A stretch of DNA of 11,452 bases from Cyclostephanos tholiformis (Eukaryota > Bacillariophyta > Thalassiosirophyceae > Thalassiosirales > Thalassiosiraceae), in NCBI GenBank assembly GCA_036939975.1, contig JALLPB010001061.1:1-11452 (forward strand), in the 5' to 3' direction. Of the stretch, positions 1-7,616 are shown one piece after another (position 1 is the stretch's first letter; each line of letters opens with the position of its first letter). The position numbers were made by a program, and so were the translations under genes. The notes beneath the pieces were generated by a model. The model did no database searches. It saw only the letters and a list, made by a program, of their open reading frames with translations, and was not told the DNA's origin.

Positions 1-528
1 GACATCTGTGACCTAATATGTGAGTCTGTATCTAATATCTACTAATTTACTTCGCATTATGTCTCATGGCCGTACTTTATTGTGTCTGTGCATTGACGAA
101 CGAGCGGCCTAACTTTTCGCTAGTGCTGGTACTACCTTCGGTGCCATGGTCGTTACGTTTACCTACCTAGTAGTTGTCCTCTCCGCTAAAAAGTTCATTA
201 GCGAGAAAAGGGGGGGATGGGGGCGGGGGGTGAAAGAAATGAGGGTCTAAAATATCGCGCCCGCTCAATTTTTTGCTTACTGCTTACTAAGTGGCGGCGA
301 GGACAGACGTAATATGGATCCTGCTTAGCGGCCAGAACAGAGCTTCCGTTAATCAGATAGGAAGGTCCTCTCCAAAACTCCATCGAAGTGTCCAAACCAT
401 GAGGATCGCTCCCCACTAGAGGGCCAGAAAATCTTCATCACCCGATCTCCTCTGAAGTTCCTGGACCAACTCCTCGATCGTCCTCCCACTATTATCAGAA
501 CATTATTCCCCATTATTTCATCACCAAT
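1..528. other. 5' flank of CSD-A; no gene seen
   Basis: I see no credible coding region here. The only longer frame on the minus strand is a shadow with no recognisable family. This stretch should hold the promoter and 5'UTR of the CSD-A gene that starts at 529. A G-rich tract at 210-230 is the only conspicuous sequence feature. No clear TATA box is seen close to the start codon. Confidence 0.5.
210..230 (+). promoter_or_regulatory. G-rich tract, candidate G-quadruplex
   Basis: Three long G runs of 7, 5 and 6 bases (210-216, 219-223, 225-230) are separated by only AT and C. The first run can be split into two, giving four G-tracts with 1-2 nt loops, which fits the standard G4 pattern. It lies about 300 bp upstream of the CSD-A start. 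A regulatory role is inference; the base pattern itself is seen directly. Confidence 0.35.
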
Positions 529-978
529 ATGGCAAATAAGGGCTCCGTGAAATTCTTCAGCGACAACGGCTTCGGCTATATTATACCGGAGGACGGCAGC
601 GACGAAGTTTACGTGCACTTCTCGGCCATCAACAAAGAGGGCTTCAAGACTCTCAACGAGGGGGAGACCGTCACATTCGACAAGCAGTACGATGAGGCGA
701 AGCAGAAGTGGAGCGCCACGAACGTGACTGGAAGCGGCGATGGCAAACGACGTCAGCGACGACGCAGGAATGATCGTGGCGGGGGCCGAGGTCGCGGGGG
801 GGGAGGACGGGGGGGGGAAGAGGGACGCGGCGGGGGAGAAGAAGGACGTGGGGGGGTTGGGGGGGGAGTAGCGGAACCGTCCAAGCCTAAAGTTCAGAGG
901 AAGAAAAGGGCGAAGGCACCAGTTAAGGACAGCAAGGACGAATCGACGCCAAAATCCGAGCCGGCCGCCATGGAGTAG
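529..978 (+). CDS. Cold-shock-domain RNA-binding protein with RGG and Lys-rich tail (CSD-A)
   Basis: This encodes a 149-residue single-exon protein. Residues 1-70 form a cold shock domain, a five-stranded OB fold that binds single-stranded RNA or DNA. RNP1 is NGFGYI at 13-18 and RNP2 is VYVHF at 27-31. The usual Trp before RNP1 is Phe (KFF, 8-10), and the first RNP1 residue is Asn instead of the common Lys. Residues about 73-112 are Arg/Gly rich with two EEGRGG units. Residues about 118-141 are Lys rich, ending PAAME. The tail frame depends on several G runs of 7-9 bases, but it stays open through a non-repetitive Lys-rich segment to TAG at 976, which argues that the frame is right. Unlike CSD-B and CSD-C it has no intron and no GGW end. 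Likely role: RNA chaperone or translational regulator, nuclear or cytoplasmic. The domain is certain; the cellular function is inferred. Confidence 0.9.
   Translation: MANKGSVKFFSDNGFGYIIPEDGSDEVYVHFSAINKEGFKTLNEGETVTFDKQYDEAKQKWSATNVTGSGDGKRRQRRRRNDRGGGRGRGGGGRGGEEGRGGGEEGRGGVGGGVAEPSKPKVQRKKRAKAPVKDSKDESTPKSEPAAME
778..866 (+). repeat. G-rich low-complexity region encoding the RGG tail of CSD-A
   Basis: This part of the CSD-A reading frame carries G runs of 8 (796-803), 9 (809-817), 7 (850-856) and 8 (859-866) bases with short spacers. It encodes Gly/Arg/Glu repeats. It is a likely site of replication slippage or sequencing error, and the RNA could form quadruplexes. Confidence 0.6.
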
Positions 979-1180
979 GAGCAAGAGGATTTATTTTTTC
1001 AACTCTGTTACGCTGAGCAGTTCAGATTTGCAGTGATTAAATGTTATGGTAGAAATTAACTGAACCAAAACATAATTGTCCTATCCATCAAACACAAACA
1101 TCCTATCTTGTTTTATGAAAAAAAAACGCCCTCTCTATCAAATTCAAACACGTACATTCGTCCTATTTCTATCCTACTAC
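979..1180. other. Convergent 3' interval between CSD-A and the GH81 gene
   Basis: About 200 bp separates the two stop codons of converging genes, so both 3'UTRs and poly(A) sites must lie within or overlap here. It is AT-rich with an A9 run at 1118-1126. No gene or strong hairpin was seen. Confidence 0.5.
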
Positions 1181-4100
1181 TTAGCATCCTTCGAACAATT
1201 CGCAACAAGATACGCAATGGTCTTCGTCCAATTCCCAAGGAGTAGAGGCGCAACCGCCTATCGACCTACCTTCATAGCACAGAAAGGGAGCACTTGCTAT
1301 TTGACACCGATTCATATCAGATTGACAAACATCCTTGGTACAAGGTGAACATCCAGATTTCACCTGAACACTTTCCGAATCCTTGACCGTGTCAGATCCG
1401 GCACATAGCTCTGGATTGCATCCACCACATTCGCTTTTGTATTCCCCAGAGACCTGTCGACACGCCCCAAGGTCTTTTAAGCCACGATTAGTCATGAGCC
1501 ACTGGATGCGCTCCTTGCATGTAAATCCCCTCGCATTCGTGCTCAATACCTGGCTAATGCATGTATCTGGGCAGCCACAATCAATTATCATCTCCTGTTC
1601 AGACATGGGCACAGTCTCACTGTGTGTTGAAGTGGATGGATTCTCCAAGTCATATGGCACAATCGGAGTCGGACGAGATGCAATGTACCATAGTGTGTTC
1701 GTCAGAGAATGACCGTTTCCCCCAGCCGAATAGAATGCAGATTTCGGAATTTTGAGCGCCTTCTCCATCGCCGCATCAGGATGCCCTAGGGTGGCTAATA
1801 CTGCATACACCATCACGGCCCATCCCTCCTTGAGACACATTGGATCTGATTCACAGCTCGCCGAGTAAGATGGATACAGCTGTCTGATCCATTGGTCACT
1901 GTCTCGCCGCTCAGAAATCGGTGTGAGTGGCAACAGCTGGATTCCATACGCAAGATATGGCGCCGAGCTTGAGAGAGAGACGACATACAGCGGTCAGAGA
2001 TGACTATATGAGAGGAGGGGCAAACTTGGAAGGCTCGCAGTACTCACCCGAACCAGGTTTGAAATTGCGCCATCGTGTCCCACATCATTGACACAACTGA
2101 AGGAGTATAACTATCAGCTATTTTGAAGGATACATGTAAAATAGATAATGTTAGCACATAGGCCGAAGACGAACAAAGGAAAAGTGGCCAACTCACGATA
2201 TACTTGATGGCGCTTTGGACTGTAAACGTGCCTGCATTCAGGAGTGTCATTGTTTTAGGAATATTCTCAAGCTAACAAGGAAGAAGGAATCCAAGTTTAA
2301 TAGTGCACTCACCAGTACCTATCCGCTGAGCGAATCTCCGTTGTCGCCAAAAATCGTCCTACGTTGAAGACTTGGCATGCGACGGCGGCGTTTTTGTTGT
2401 AAGACGGATTTGTCGATGCGCCATTACCAAAAGCCTTCATCATCACAGAGCCAAACATAGCAATGCCCTCATAAGCTGCGATTGCCTCGCTTGATGATTC
2501 TTGATTTCTCCCATTAAGATATGGTCGACCACCAAAAAGAGCAATGCCACTCGCCCAGGAATTGCCAAGGAACCTGCCATCCAGGAAAGTAAATCGAAAT
2601 GAGTGGCGTTCTCTCGATAAAGAAGTGAAAAAAGACAAAGATATTTACGCTTACCAATCTTTTTGTCTGAATAATGGAAAGTAGACATCTTTAGCAGAAG
2701 GGTTTGCGATGTCACGAATGTAAAGTAAGACCTGCTCAAAATATCTCCTCCCCCAATCTCTATCGTATTGAGCAACTATTGCCGCTGCGTAGATGTGATA
2801 GCCGTAGTGAAAATGATGATCGTTGTAAAACCCATTTCCGAAATTGAGCCCTGGATCAGAATAGGAGGGACAGTTCGGAAAGACATTGTCACATCCTTCT
2901 CCGTTGAACAAGCAACCACAACTAACAAGCCCACCCCATGTGTTATCATAGGTAAAAAGAGTAGCCGCAGTTCCGTTCAGCCATATCTCAACGCCACTTT
3001 TAAGTCTAAATATTGCTTCTGACACCTCATCTTCCGTTGGAAGCTTTACTTCTTTGCATTTGTGAATGACTTTCAATAGCTCTTCCCCAGCAGGAGTAGT
3101 AGTGTTAGGTTGATCATGTTCAGAGAACTCAGCAAAACCACGTAGCTCTTGGGCAATTACGATGATACGCCCGAGCTTTGCAAGCATCTTGCCAGAAAAG
3201 TAAGTGTCACCAGCGCCTTGCATGAAGTATTCTGGTAAAGAGTAGGCTATGTCTTTTGAAAGCGCCTTGGCCAATTCAGGTATAGCAAAGTGACTAGGGG
3301 GGCGCGGGGACATGAAATTAGGCAATCCGCCGAGAACTGGTAGGGTGTATGTACCAGGTTAGAAAACGACAGCATTAGGAGTAGAAAAATGATGGTAAGA
3401 TCTGTCAAAAATTACCTTCTTCCATGGCCCACAATCCTCCCTTAACAAGACATGTATTGCCATGCAATGAATGAACGCAATGTCCAATCACTTCATTACT
3501 TGATTGTCCACGCAACTGACGTAATATATCAATGTGATGCGGCAGTGCGAACATTATCAATTCATCGGTAGATTTATCTTTGAAACTTTTGGCCGCCCAA
3601 TCAAAGAAGAGGTATGCACTTTTAGCATCAGGTGCCTCGGGTCTCAAACCACCCTCGGGATCAGAGAATGCATAATTGACGCTAGGAATGGTTGGGTACA
3701 CGTCAGCGTGGTCGCGCAACACCGTCATGAAGGTAGATTGATCTCGAGCTTTATTCTGGTAGCAAAAGTTAACGTTAGATCCAGTCGTGCAATTGTTAGC
3801 TAATGCAATCCTGACAATGAGATTTTGGTCTGTTTCCCTGCCATAATTACGCGTAGGGTCGACGCGGAGTTGAAATGCGTTAGGGTTGAAAATCTCGCGT
3901 GTTGATGCAGCTCCGGGAGGCAACGAGACAGCAGCCATGATCCTACTTGGATTGATATAACACTGAACAAACACTGGCCTTGAAAAGAATACCATCCACG
4001 TATGATCAGATTCTGGGAAGAATAACTCAACGTCCCCCTTTACTAGAATACTAGTTGAATTTGTATCGAGGATTTGATTCTTGATCGGATCTAACGAACC

Positions 4101-5111
4101 GCATTGCATCCGCGTTGCTCCATCAACAAGAGGCGGCATAGCAACCGTTTCTGAAGCTATTGTGGGCAGAACTCCATCTCCATATTCCATTGTGCCGTAG
4201 GGCATTCCCCTGAGTATATTTGACTTCATGAACTTCTTCGAATTTATGGCAAACGTTTGTTTACTCCATCGCAAACCAATCCCTAGCTTACTTCCCAGCG
4301 TTGCTTCATCTACTTGATACCTCCTAGTGAAACCCTCATCGGCCGTTCCTAATGTTATCCCGTGGAAAGAAACGAAGGCGCTCTGGACTACTGTGCCATA
4401 GCACAGTACGTTAGGATAGTGCATTCTAATCCCAACAATAGGTCCGACAGTATCCACAATGTAGGGTATTGTATGGACTCGATTCGCCTCGCCAGCAAAA
4501 TTTTCATATTCACCACTTGGACCAGGCGAATCGTCTAGGCCCAACAGAAGGTTCAAATACCATTCATTGGTTGGCAATGGTGTGCCACTCTGGGATCCAT
4601 TTCGAGCGAAACCAAAGACTGACCCTGGACGAGAATTCGCTGGACGATGATTGTAAAAAGGAATACCTAGTTCACTGGGCGACTTGTATGATAGTGGTTC
4701 GTCTGTTAGTGTAGAAGATGCACCATCAGAGAAATGAAGGAGTAGATCATGATGTGACGAATGAGTATTTCGGAGCATTGATTTCAGTTGAGATGCACTA
4801 TCATTTGGAGAGTGACGAAAGGTCGCAATGGCTAATACTGATGCGATTGAAAAAAACAGTGCGATTGAAACCTTCCTGAACGCCAAGAACTGAGACGAGA
4901 GATATTCAGCACCTTGATCCATCCGACCGTGATGTTGTTTGCAGAGACTATCATTGTCAGGCAATAACGAAGAGTAACTCGGTGGCAATGGCGCGGAACC
5001 AAAAGCTGTGCCTTGTGCGTATGTTGCATTGTTCTCTGCCTTTCCAGGCATGGAGTCTTTGGCCCCTCCCAGCAACGGAGCTCCTTCATTGGAGGTCAAC
5101 AACCCCTTCAT
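1181..5111 (-). CDS. GH81 endo-1,3-beta-glucanase, type II membrane protein with Cys-rich tail
   Basis: I join six exons on the minus strand: 5111-3416, 3336-2655, 2573-2313, 2231-2197, 2117-2048 and 1967-1181. All introns are GT-AG (79, 81, 81, 79 and 80 bp), every junction keeps frame, and the product is 1176 residues. The ATG at 5111 follows an in-frame TAA at 5135-5133. A cytosolic tail (1-80) carries the acidic di-leucine motif E9-GAP-L13-L14. One membrane segment spans about 81-98. The GH81 domain runs from about 178 (TPLPTNEWYLN) to about 1014. Family landmarks are YDNTWGG near 695-701, YNDHHFHYGY at 736-745 with candidate acid D738, WASG at 799-802, NQESSSEA at 816-823 with E818 and E822 as candidate base residues, EIRSADRYWHV across exons 3-4, and MMWDTMAQFQTWFG in exon 5. 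A tail with 18 Cys follows (1045-1176). GH81 enzymes cleave internal beta-1,3-glucosidic bonds by an inverting mechanism. In a diatom the natural substrate would be chrysolaminarin in the vacuole; that role and location are inferred. Family assignment is very secure. Confidence 0.95.
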
Positions 5112-5715
5112 CAGTTGAGCAAGCGATCGTGATTAGCGGTTCAGACTGCGGCGCTGTTTGTTTCCAGCCCTTGGCGTATGAAAACTCCTTTGAGGTAAAA
5201 CGAGGCTACCTAGATTAATGGTACCATAGAAGGATAATTACGATACCGAAAATTGTGGATTGATAGCGTGTGTGGAAGAAAAGTGTGTTTTGTGTATCTT
5301 CTTTGATGGGTTGGTGTGAAGGAGAGACTTACTTGCTACTACCTAAGTGACGAATTTCTCCCTAATAGGTAGATGAAAAGAATTCCTAAGTCTAAAAATG
5401 AGATGATAGATTTGCAATAGTAAAGTCATTTCTCCCAGTATAGTACATTTTTTGGTGCTGAAGAAGCTCTTTGAAGCTCTAAGCTTGTTCGCATTTGTCT
5501 GAATCTTCATAGGATAGTATTATGTATTAGAAACTGCGAGGTCTGTCTTCGACTTCTTGCTGGATCGGGGCCGCGGGCAGACGGGTTGATCCCCTCCTCT
5601 CAAACATTAGGTAAAACAAAAAAACAGATGTTGTGATGTTTCCAGGACGAAGGTTCACCGGAGCGAATATTATTATGATACCGCCCAGTCACACCTACTA
5701 CCACTTTTCAGCAAG
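5112..5715. promoter_or_regulatory. Divergent promoter interval between GH81 and CSD-B
   Basis: These 604 bp separate the start codons of two divergently transcribed genes and should hold both promoters. I see no coding region. An imperfect direct repeat (GAAGCTCT twice, 5463-5470 and 5473-5480) followed by AAGCTT lies near the middle, and a 7-bp inverted repeat lies at 5339-5345/5366-5372. Neither matches an element I can name. No convincing TATA box was found near either start. Confidence 0.45.
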
Positions 5716-6125
5716 ATGGCTCAAAACGGCACTGTAAAATTCTTCAGCGATAAGGGCTTTGGCTTTATCACCCCGGAGGACGGCAGCGAGGATGTCTTCG
5801 TACACTTCTCAGCTATCAATAAAGATGGCTTCAAGTCCCTCAACGAAGGCGAGACTGTTACATTTGACAAGCAGTTCGATGACTCCAAGCAGAAGTGGAG
5901 CGCTACCAATGTGACTGGAAATGGGGATGGCGTTCCAAGGCAGCGCAGGGATGACCGTGGAGGCGGAGGCGGCCGAGGTGCGTTTTCTGTGTTCTTGAAC
6001 TACCTCGTGTGCATTTTATGTGCCTGAAATGTCCTCTCACATTTTGTTGCGTTCCTCCTCAATTTGAAGGTAGCGGAGGACGTGGAGGAGGGGGGTATGG
6101 AGGTGGCGGCGGAGGTGGTTGGTAA
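5716..6125 (+). CDS. Cold-shock-domain protein with Gly-rich GGW tail (CSD-B)
   Basis: Two exons, 5716-5977 and 6070-6125, give a 105-residue protein. The intron (5978-6069, 92 bp) starts GTGCGT, ends TTGAAG and splits a Gly codon. The cold shock domain fills residues about 4-72, with RNP1 KGFGFI at 13-18 and RNP2 VFVHF at 27-31; both are canonical except that the usual KWF before RNP1 is KFF. After [10 protein letters not shown] the spliced tail is Gly rich with one RGG and a Tyr, and ends GGW. Without splicing, the frame runs into a short hydrophobic end (103 residues), which is unlike the family. Exon 1 differs from that of CSD-C by only two synonymous bases in its first 245 nt. CSD-RGG proteins of this kind act as RNA chaperones in plants and algae, often induced by cold. 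That role here is inferred from family. Confidence 0.93.
6046..6069 (+). promoter_or_regulatory. Conserved 3' end of the CSD-B intron (matches 7318-7341)
   Basis: The last 24 nt of the CSD-B intron match the last 24 nt of the CSD-C intron at 23 positions, while the middle of the two introns cannot be aligned by eye. The block is pyrimidine rich (GTTCCTCCTC core) and ends in the AG acceptor. It probably contains the polypyrimidine tract and perhaps a branch site. A wider regulatory role is open. Confidence 0.5.
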
Positions 6126-6191
6126 TTTTTGGGTTTCAGTTTGAGGCCTGCGCTCTTAGACTGGGCTCTCTTCATAGTTATTAACCTTTCA

Positions 6192-6212
6192 GATCAAAGC
6201 TTGTCTTTGATC
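6192..6212 (+). other. Hairpin in CSD-B 3'UTR
   Basis: GATCAAAG at 6192-6199 and CTTTGATC at 6205-6212 form a perfect 8-bp stem around the 5-nt loop CTTGT. It sits about 70 nt after the stop codon and 9 nt before the conserved 3'UTR block at 6221. A stem of this size can arise by chance in 11 kb, so its position matters more than its size. Confidence 0.45.
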
Positions 6213-6220
6213 GGCACACG

Positions 6221-6270
6221 TTGGCTTCAAAATGATGGTTCTTCATGTAAAATATTCGATTGTGATGACA
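6221..6270 (+). promoter_or_regulatory. 3'UTR block shared by CSD-B and CSD-C (copy 1)
   Basis: The first 29 nt (6221-6249, including AATGATGGTTCTTCATG) match 7519-7547 with a single mismatch. After a variable spacer both copies continue with GATTG(T/C)GATGACA. Most of the surrounding 3' sequence is diverged, so this stretch looks retained. It may be an mRNA stability, localisation or protein-binding element, possibly a target of the CSD proteins themselves; that is speculation. Confidence 0.5.
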
Positions 6271-6498
6271 TATTTTCTCGATCCAAACAGTTTCTTTTCA
6301 AAAATGGATAGATGACGTATCAAACAATGCTAACTCTATTAGTACTGAACCGCCAACATGTAACCGGTAATGATTACTTCCCGGCGGGATCTCAACTATC
6401 TTTTTGTGCAGTTTCATGGCTTATGATGTCTTTCTTTGAGTCTTACATCGAGTGACTGTGATAGGTCATCAAATTATTTTACGGTCAGAACTAGAGAC

Positions 6499-6515
6499 AT
6501 GGGTATTCTACCCAT
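6499..6515. repeat. Short perfect inverted repeat
   Basis: ATGGGTA at 6499-6505 and TACCCAT at 6509-6515 pair perfectly across the loop TTC. It lies about 375 bp beyond the CSD-B stop, in the interval between CSD-B and CSD-C. No function can be assigned. Confidence 0.35.
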
Positions 6516-6981
6516 TAAACTGTAGGGTGAGGAACATTACCCCCGAGGAATAGTTTAGAGAGATGTCTCCCAACCTTTTCCCAATGATTGTCAAGTTTGA
6601 TATTTTCAGTCAGAAGGGATGTTGTGGACAGTGTGCCCCTGCAGAAAACCACATACTACCATCGAAAATAGGTTGAATTTCTGGCGCACTTGCACGGCAT
6701 ATTGCACGTTTCCTTCATCCAATGCCATCAATATAGTAACAAGAGCTCACATATTTTATCACAACAATCATGAGACGATTCAGATTTATTAGACAAGTGA
6801 ATCTCTCTCCTTGTATTGTACAAATAATAGAAGGAACTCGTAGACGCACGGTGTGCAGACTCGGATCTCCCGTCCAATGATTTTTTTTTGTCACTAGAGT
6901 AATGGGATAGGAGTTGATAGGGCGACATCACCTCAACGCCACCAAATTTCTCTCCCATAATATTCCCAGTCCACCAACAAG

Positions 6982-7418
6982 ATGGCTCAAAACGGCACTG
7001 TAAAATTCTTCAGCGATAAGGGCTTTGGCTTTATCACCCCGGAGGACGGCAGCGAGGATGTCTTCGTACACTTCTCAGCTATCAATAAAGATGGCTTCAA
7101 GTCCCTCAACGAAGGCGAGACTGTTACATTTGACAAGCAGTTCGATGACTCCAAGCAGAAGTGGAGCGCTACCAATGTAACTGGAAATGGGGACGGCGTT
7201 CCAAGGCAGCGCAGGGATGACCGTGGTGGCGGTGGGGGGTATGGTGCGTTTTTGATGCTCGCACTGACGTTTTGATGAATTTTCTCTTTCCTTTGTTGTA
7301 TCGCTCACTTGTCATGTGTTGCGTTCCTCCTCATTTTGAAGGTGGCGGAGGACGAGGAGGAGGACGTGGAGGAGGGGGGTATGGAGGTGGTGGAAACCGT
7401 GGTGGCGGAGGTTGGTAA
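6982..7418 (+). CDS. Cold-shock-domain protein with Gly-rich GGW tail (CSD-C)
   Basis: Two exons, 6982-7243 and 7342-7418, give a 112-residue protein. The intron (7244-7341, 98 bp) has the same position and phase as in CSD-B, begins GTGCGT and ends TTGAAG. Residues 1-82 are identical to CSD-B, with RNP1 KGFGFI (13-18) and RNP2 VFVHF (27-31). The spliced tail is longer than in CSD-B, with two GGRGG-like units, two Tyr and an NRGGGGW end. It is clearly a tandem paralogue of CSD-B in the same orientation, about 860 bp downstream. It probably has the same RNA-chaperone role, with the tail as the main difference. It has its own upstream interval, so it is probably transcribed separately. Confidence 0.93.
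7318..7341 (+). promoter_or_regulatory. Conserved 3' end of the CSD-C intron (matches 6046-6069)
   Basis: This is the partner of the 24-nt block in the CSD-B intron, with one A/T difference. It holds a pyrimidine-rich core and the AG acceptor. Confidence 0.5.
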
Positions 7419-7470
7419 TCTCCAGTCTTAACTTGGGACCTCCACTTGATTCAGCTCTCTCCTTTGTTTT

Positions 7471-7491
7471 AACTTTCCGAACTACGGAGTT
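7471..7491 (+). other. Bulged hairpin in CSD-C 3'UTR
   Basis: AACT (7471-7474) pairs with AGTT (7488-7491) and CCG (7477-7479) with CGG (7485-7487), with a TT bulge and the loop AACTA. It occupies the same relative place as the CSD-B hairpin, upstream of the shared block, but has a different sequence. It is weaker than the CSD-B stem. Confidence 0.3.
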
Positions 7492-7518
7492 TTTTTTTGC
7501 CTTGAAATAGTTCCAAAC

Positions 7519-7566
7519 TTGGCTTGAAAATGATGGTTCTTCATGTATTAATTGATTGCGATGACA
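7519..7566 (+). promoter_or_regulatory. 3'UTR block shared by CSD-B and CSD-C (copy 2)
   Basis: This matches 6221-6270: 28 of 29 nt in the first part (7519-7547), then a shorter spacer, then GATTGCGATGACA. It lies about 100 nt after the CSD-C stop, a distance similar to that in CSD-B. Confidence 0.5.
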
Positions 7567-7574
7567 AACTTGCT

Positions 7575-7616
7575 TTATCCATTCATTTGTTCTTCTTATC
7601 CATTCATTTGTTCTTC
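7575..7616. repeat. Perfect 21-bp tandem duplication
   Basis: Two adjacent identical 21-bp units (7575-7595 and 7596-7616), each starting TTATCC and ending TTCTTC, lie just downstream of the CSD-C 3'UTR block. This is a recent slippage-type duplication, likely polymorphic between strains. Confidence 0.85.

Larger units (their letters stand above)
6126..6981. other. CSD-B 3'UTR and CSD-C promoter interval
   Basis: These 856 bp lie between tandem CSD genes. The first roughly 150 bp look like the CSD-B 3'UTR, holding a hairpin and a block shared with CSD-C. A short perfect inverted repeat lies at 6499-6515. The right part should hold the CSD-C promoter. The minus-strand open frame near 6728-6958 has no recognisable features and I do not call it a gene. 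Confidence 0.5.

Noticed and set aside
349..984. Long minus-strand open frame opposite CSD-A, 211 codons, Pro/Ser/Ala rich
   Set aside because: It is the antisense of the RGG-coding and CSD frame; its composition mirrors the G-rich sense strand and it shows no known domain.
5339..5372. 7-bp inverted repeat CTACCTA/TAGGTAG in the GH81/CSD-B interval
   Set aside because: Arms of this length with a 20-nt spacer are expected by chance in a window of this size, and no known factor site was matched.
6728..6958. 76-codon minus-strand frame upstream of CSD-C
   Set aside because: It lies in the presumed CSD-C promoter, is short and has no domain or homology that I recognise.
5721..7175. Two identical 62-codon minus-strand frames opposite CSD-B (5721-5909) and CSD-C (6987-7175)
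   Set aside because: They are identical because the sense exons are identical; there is no independent sign of coding.
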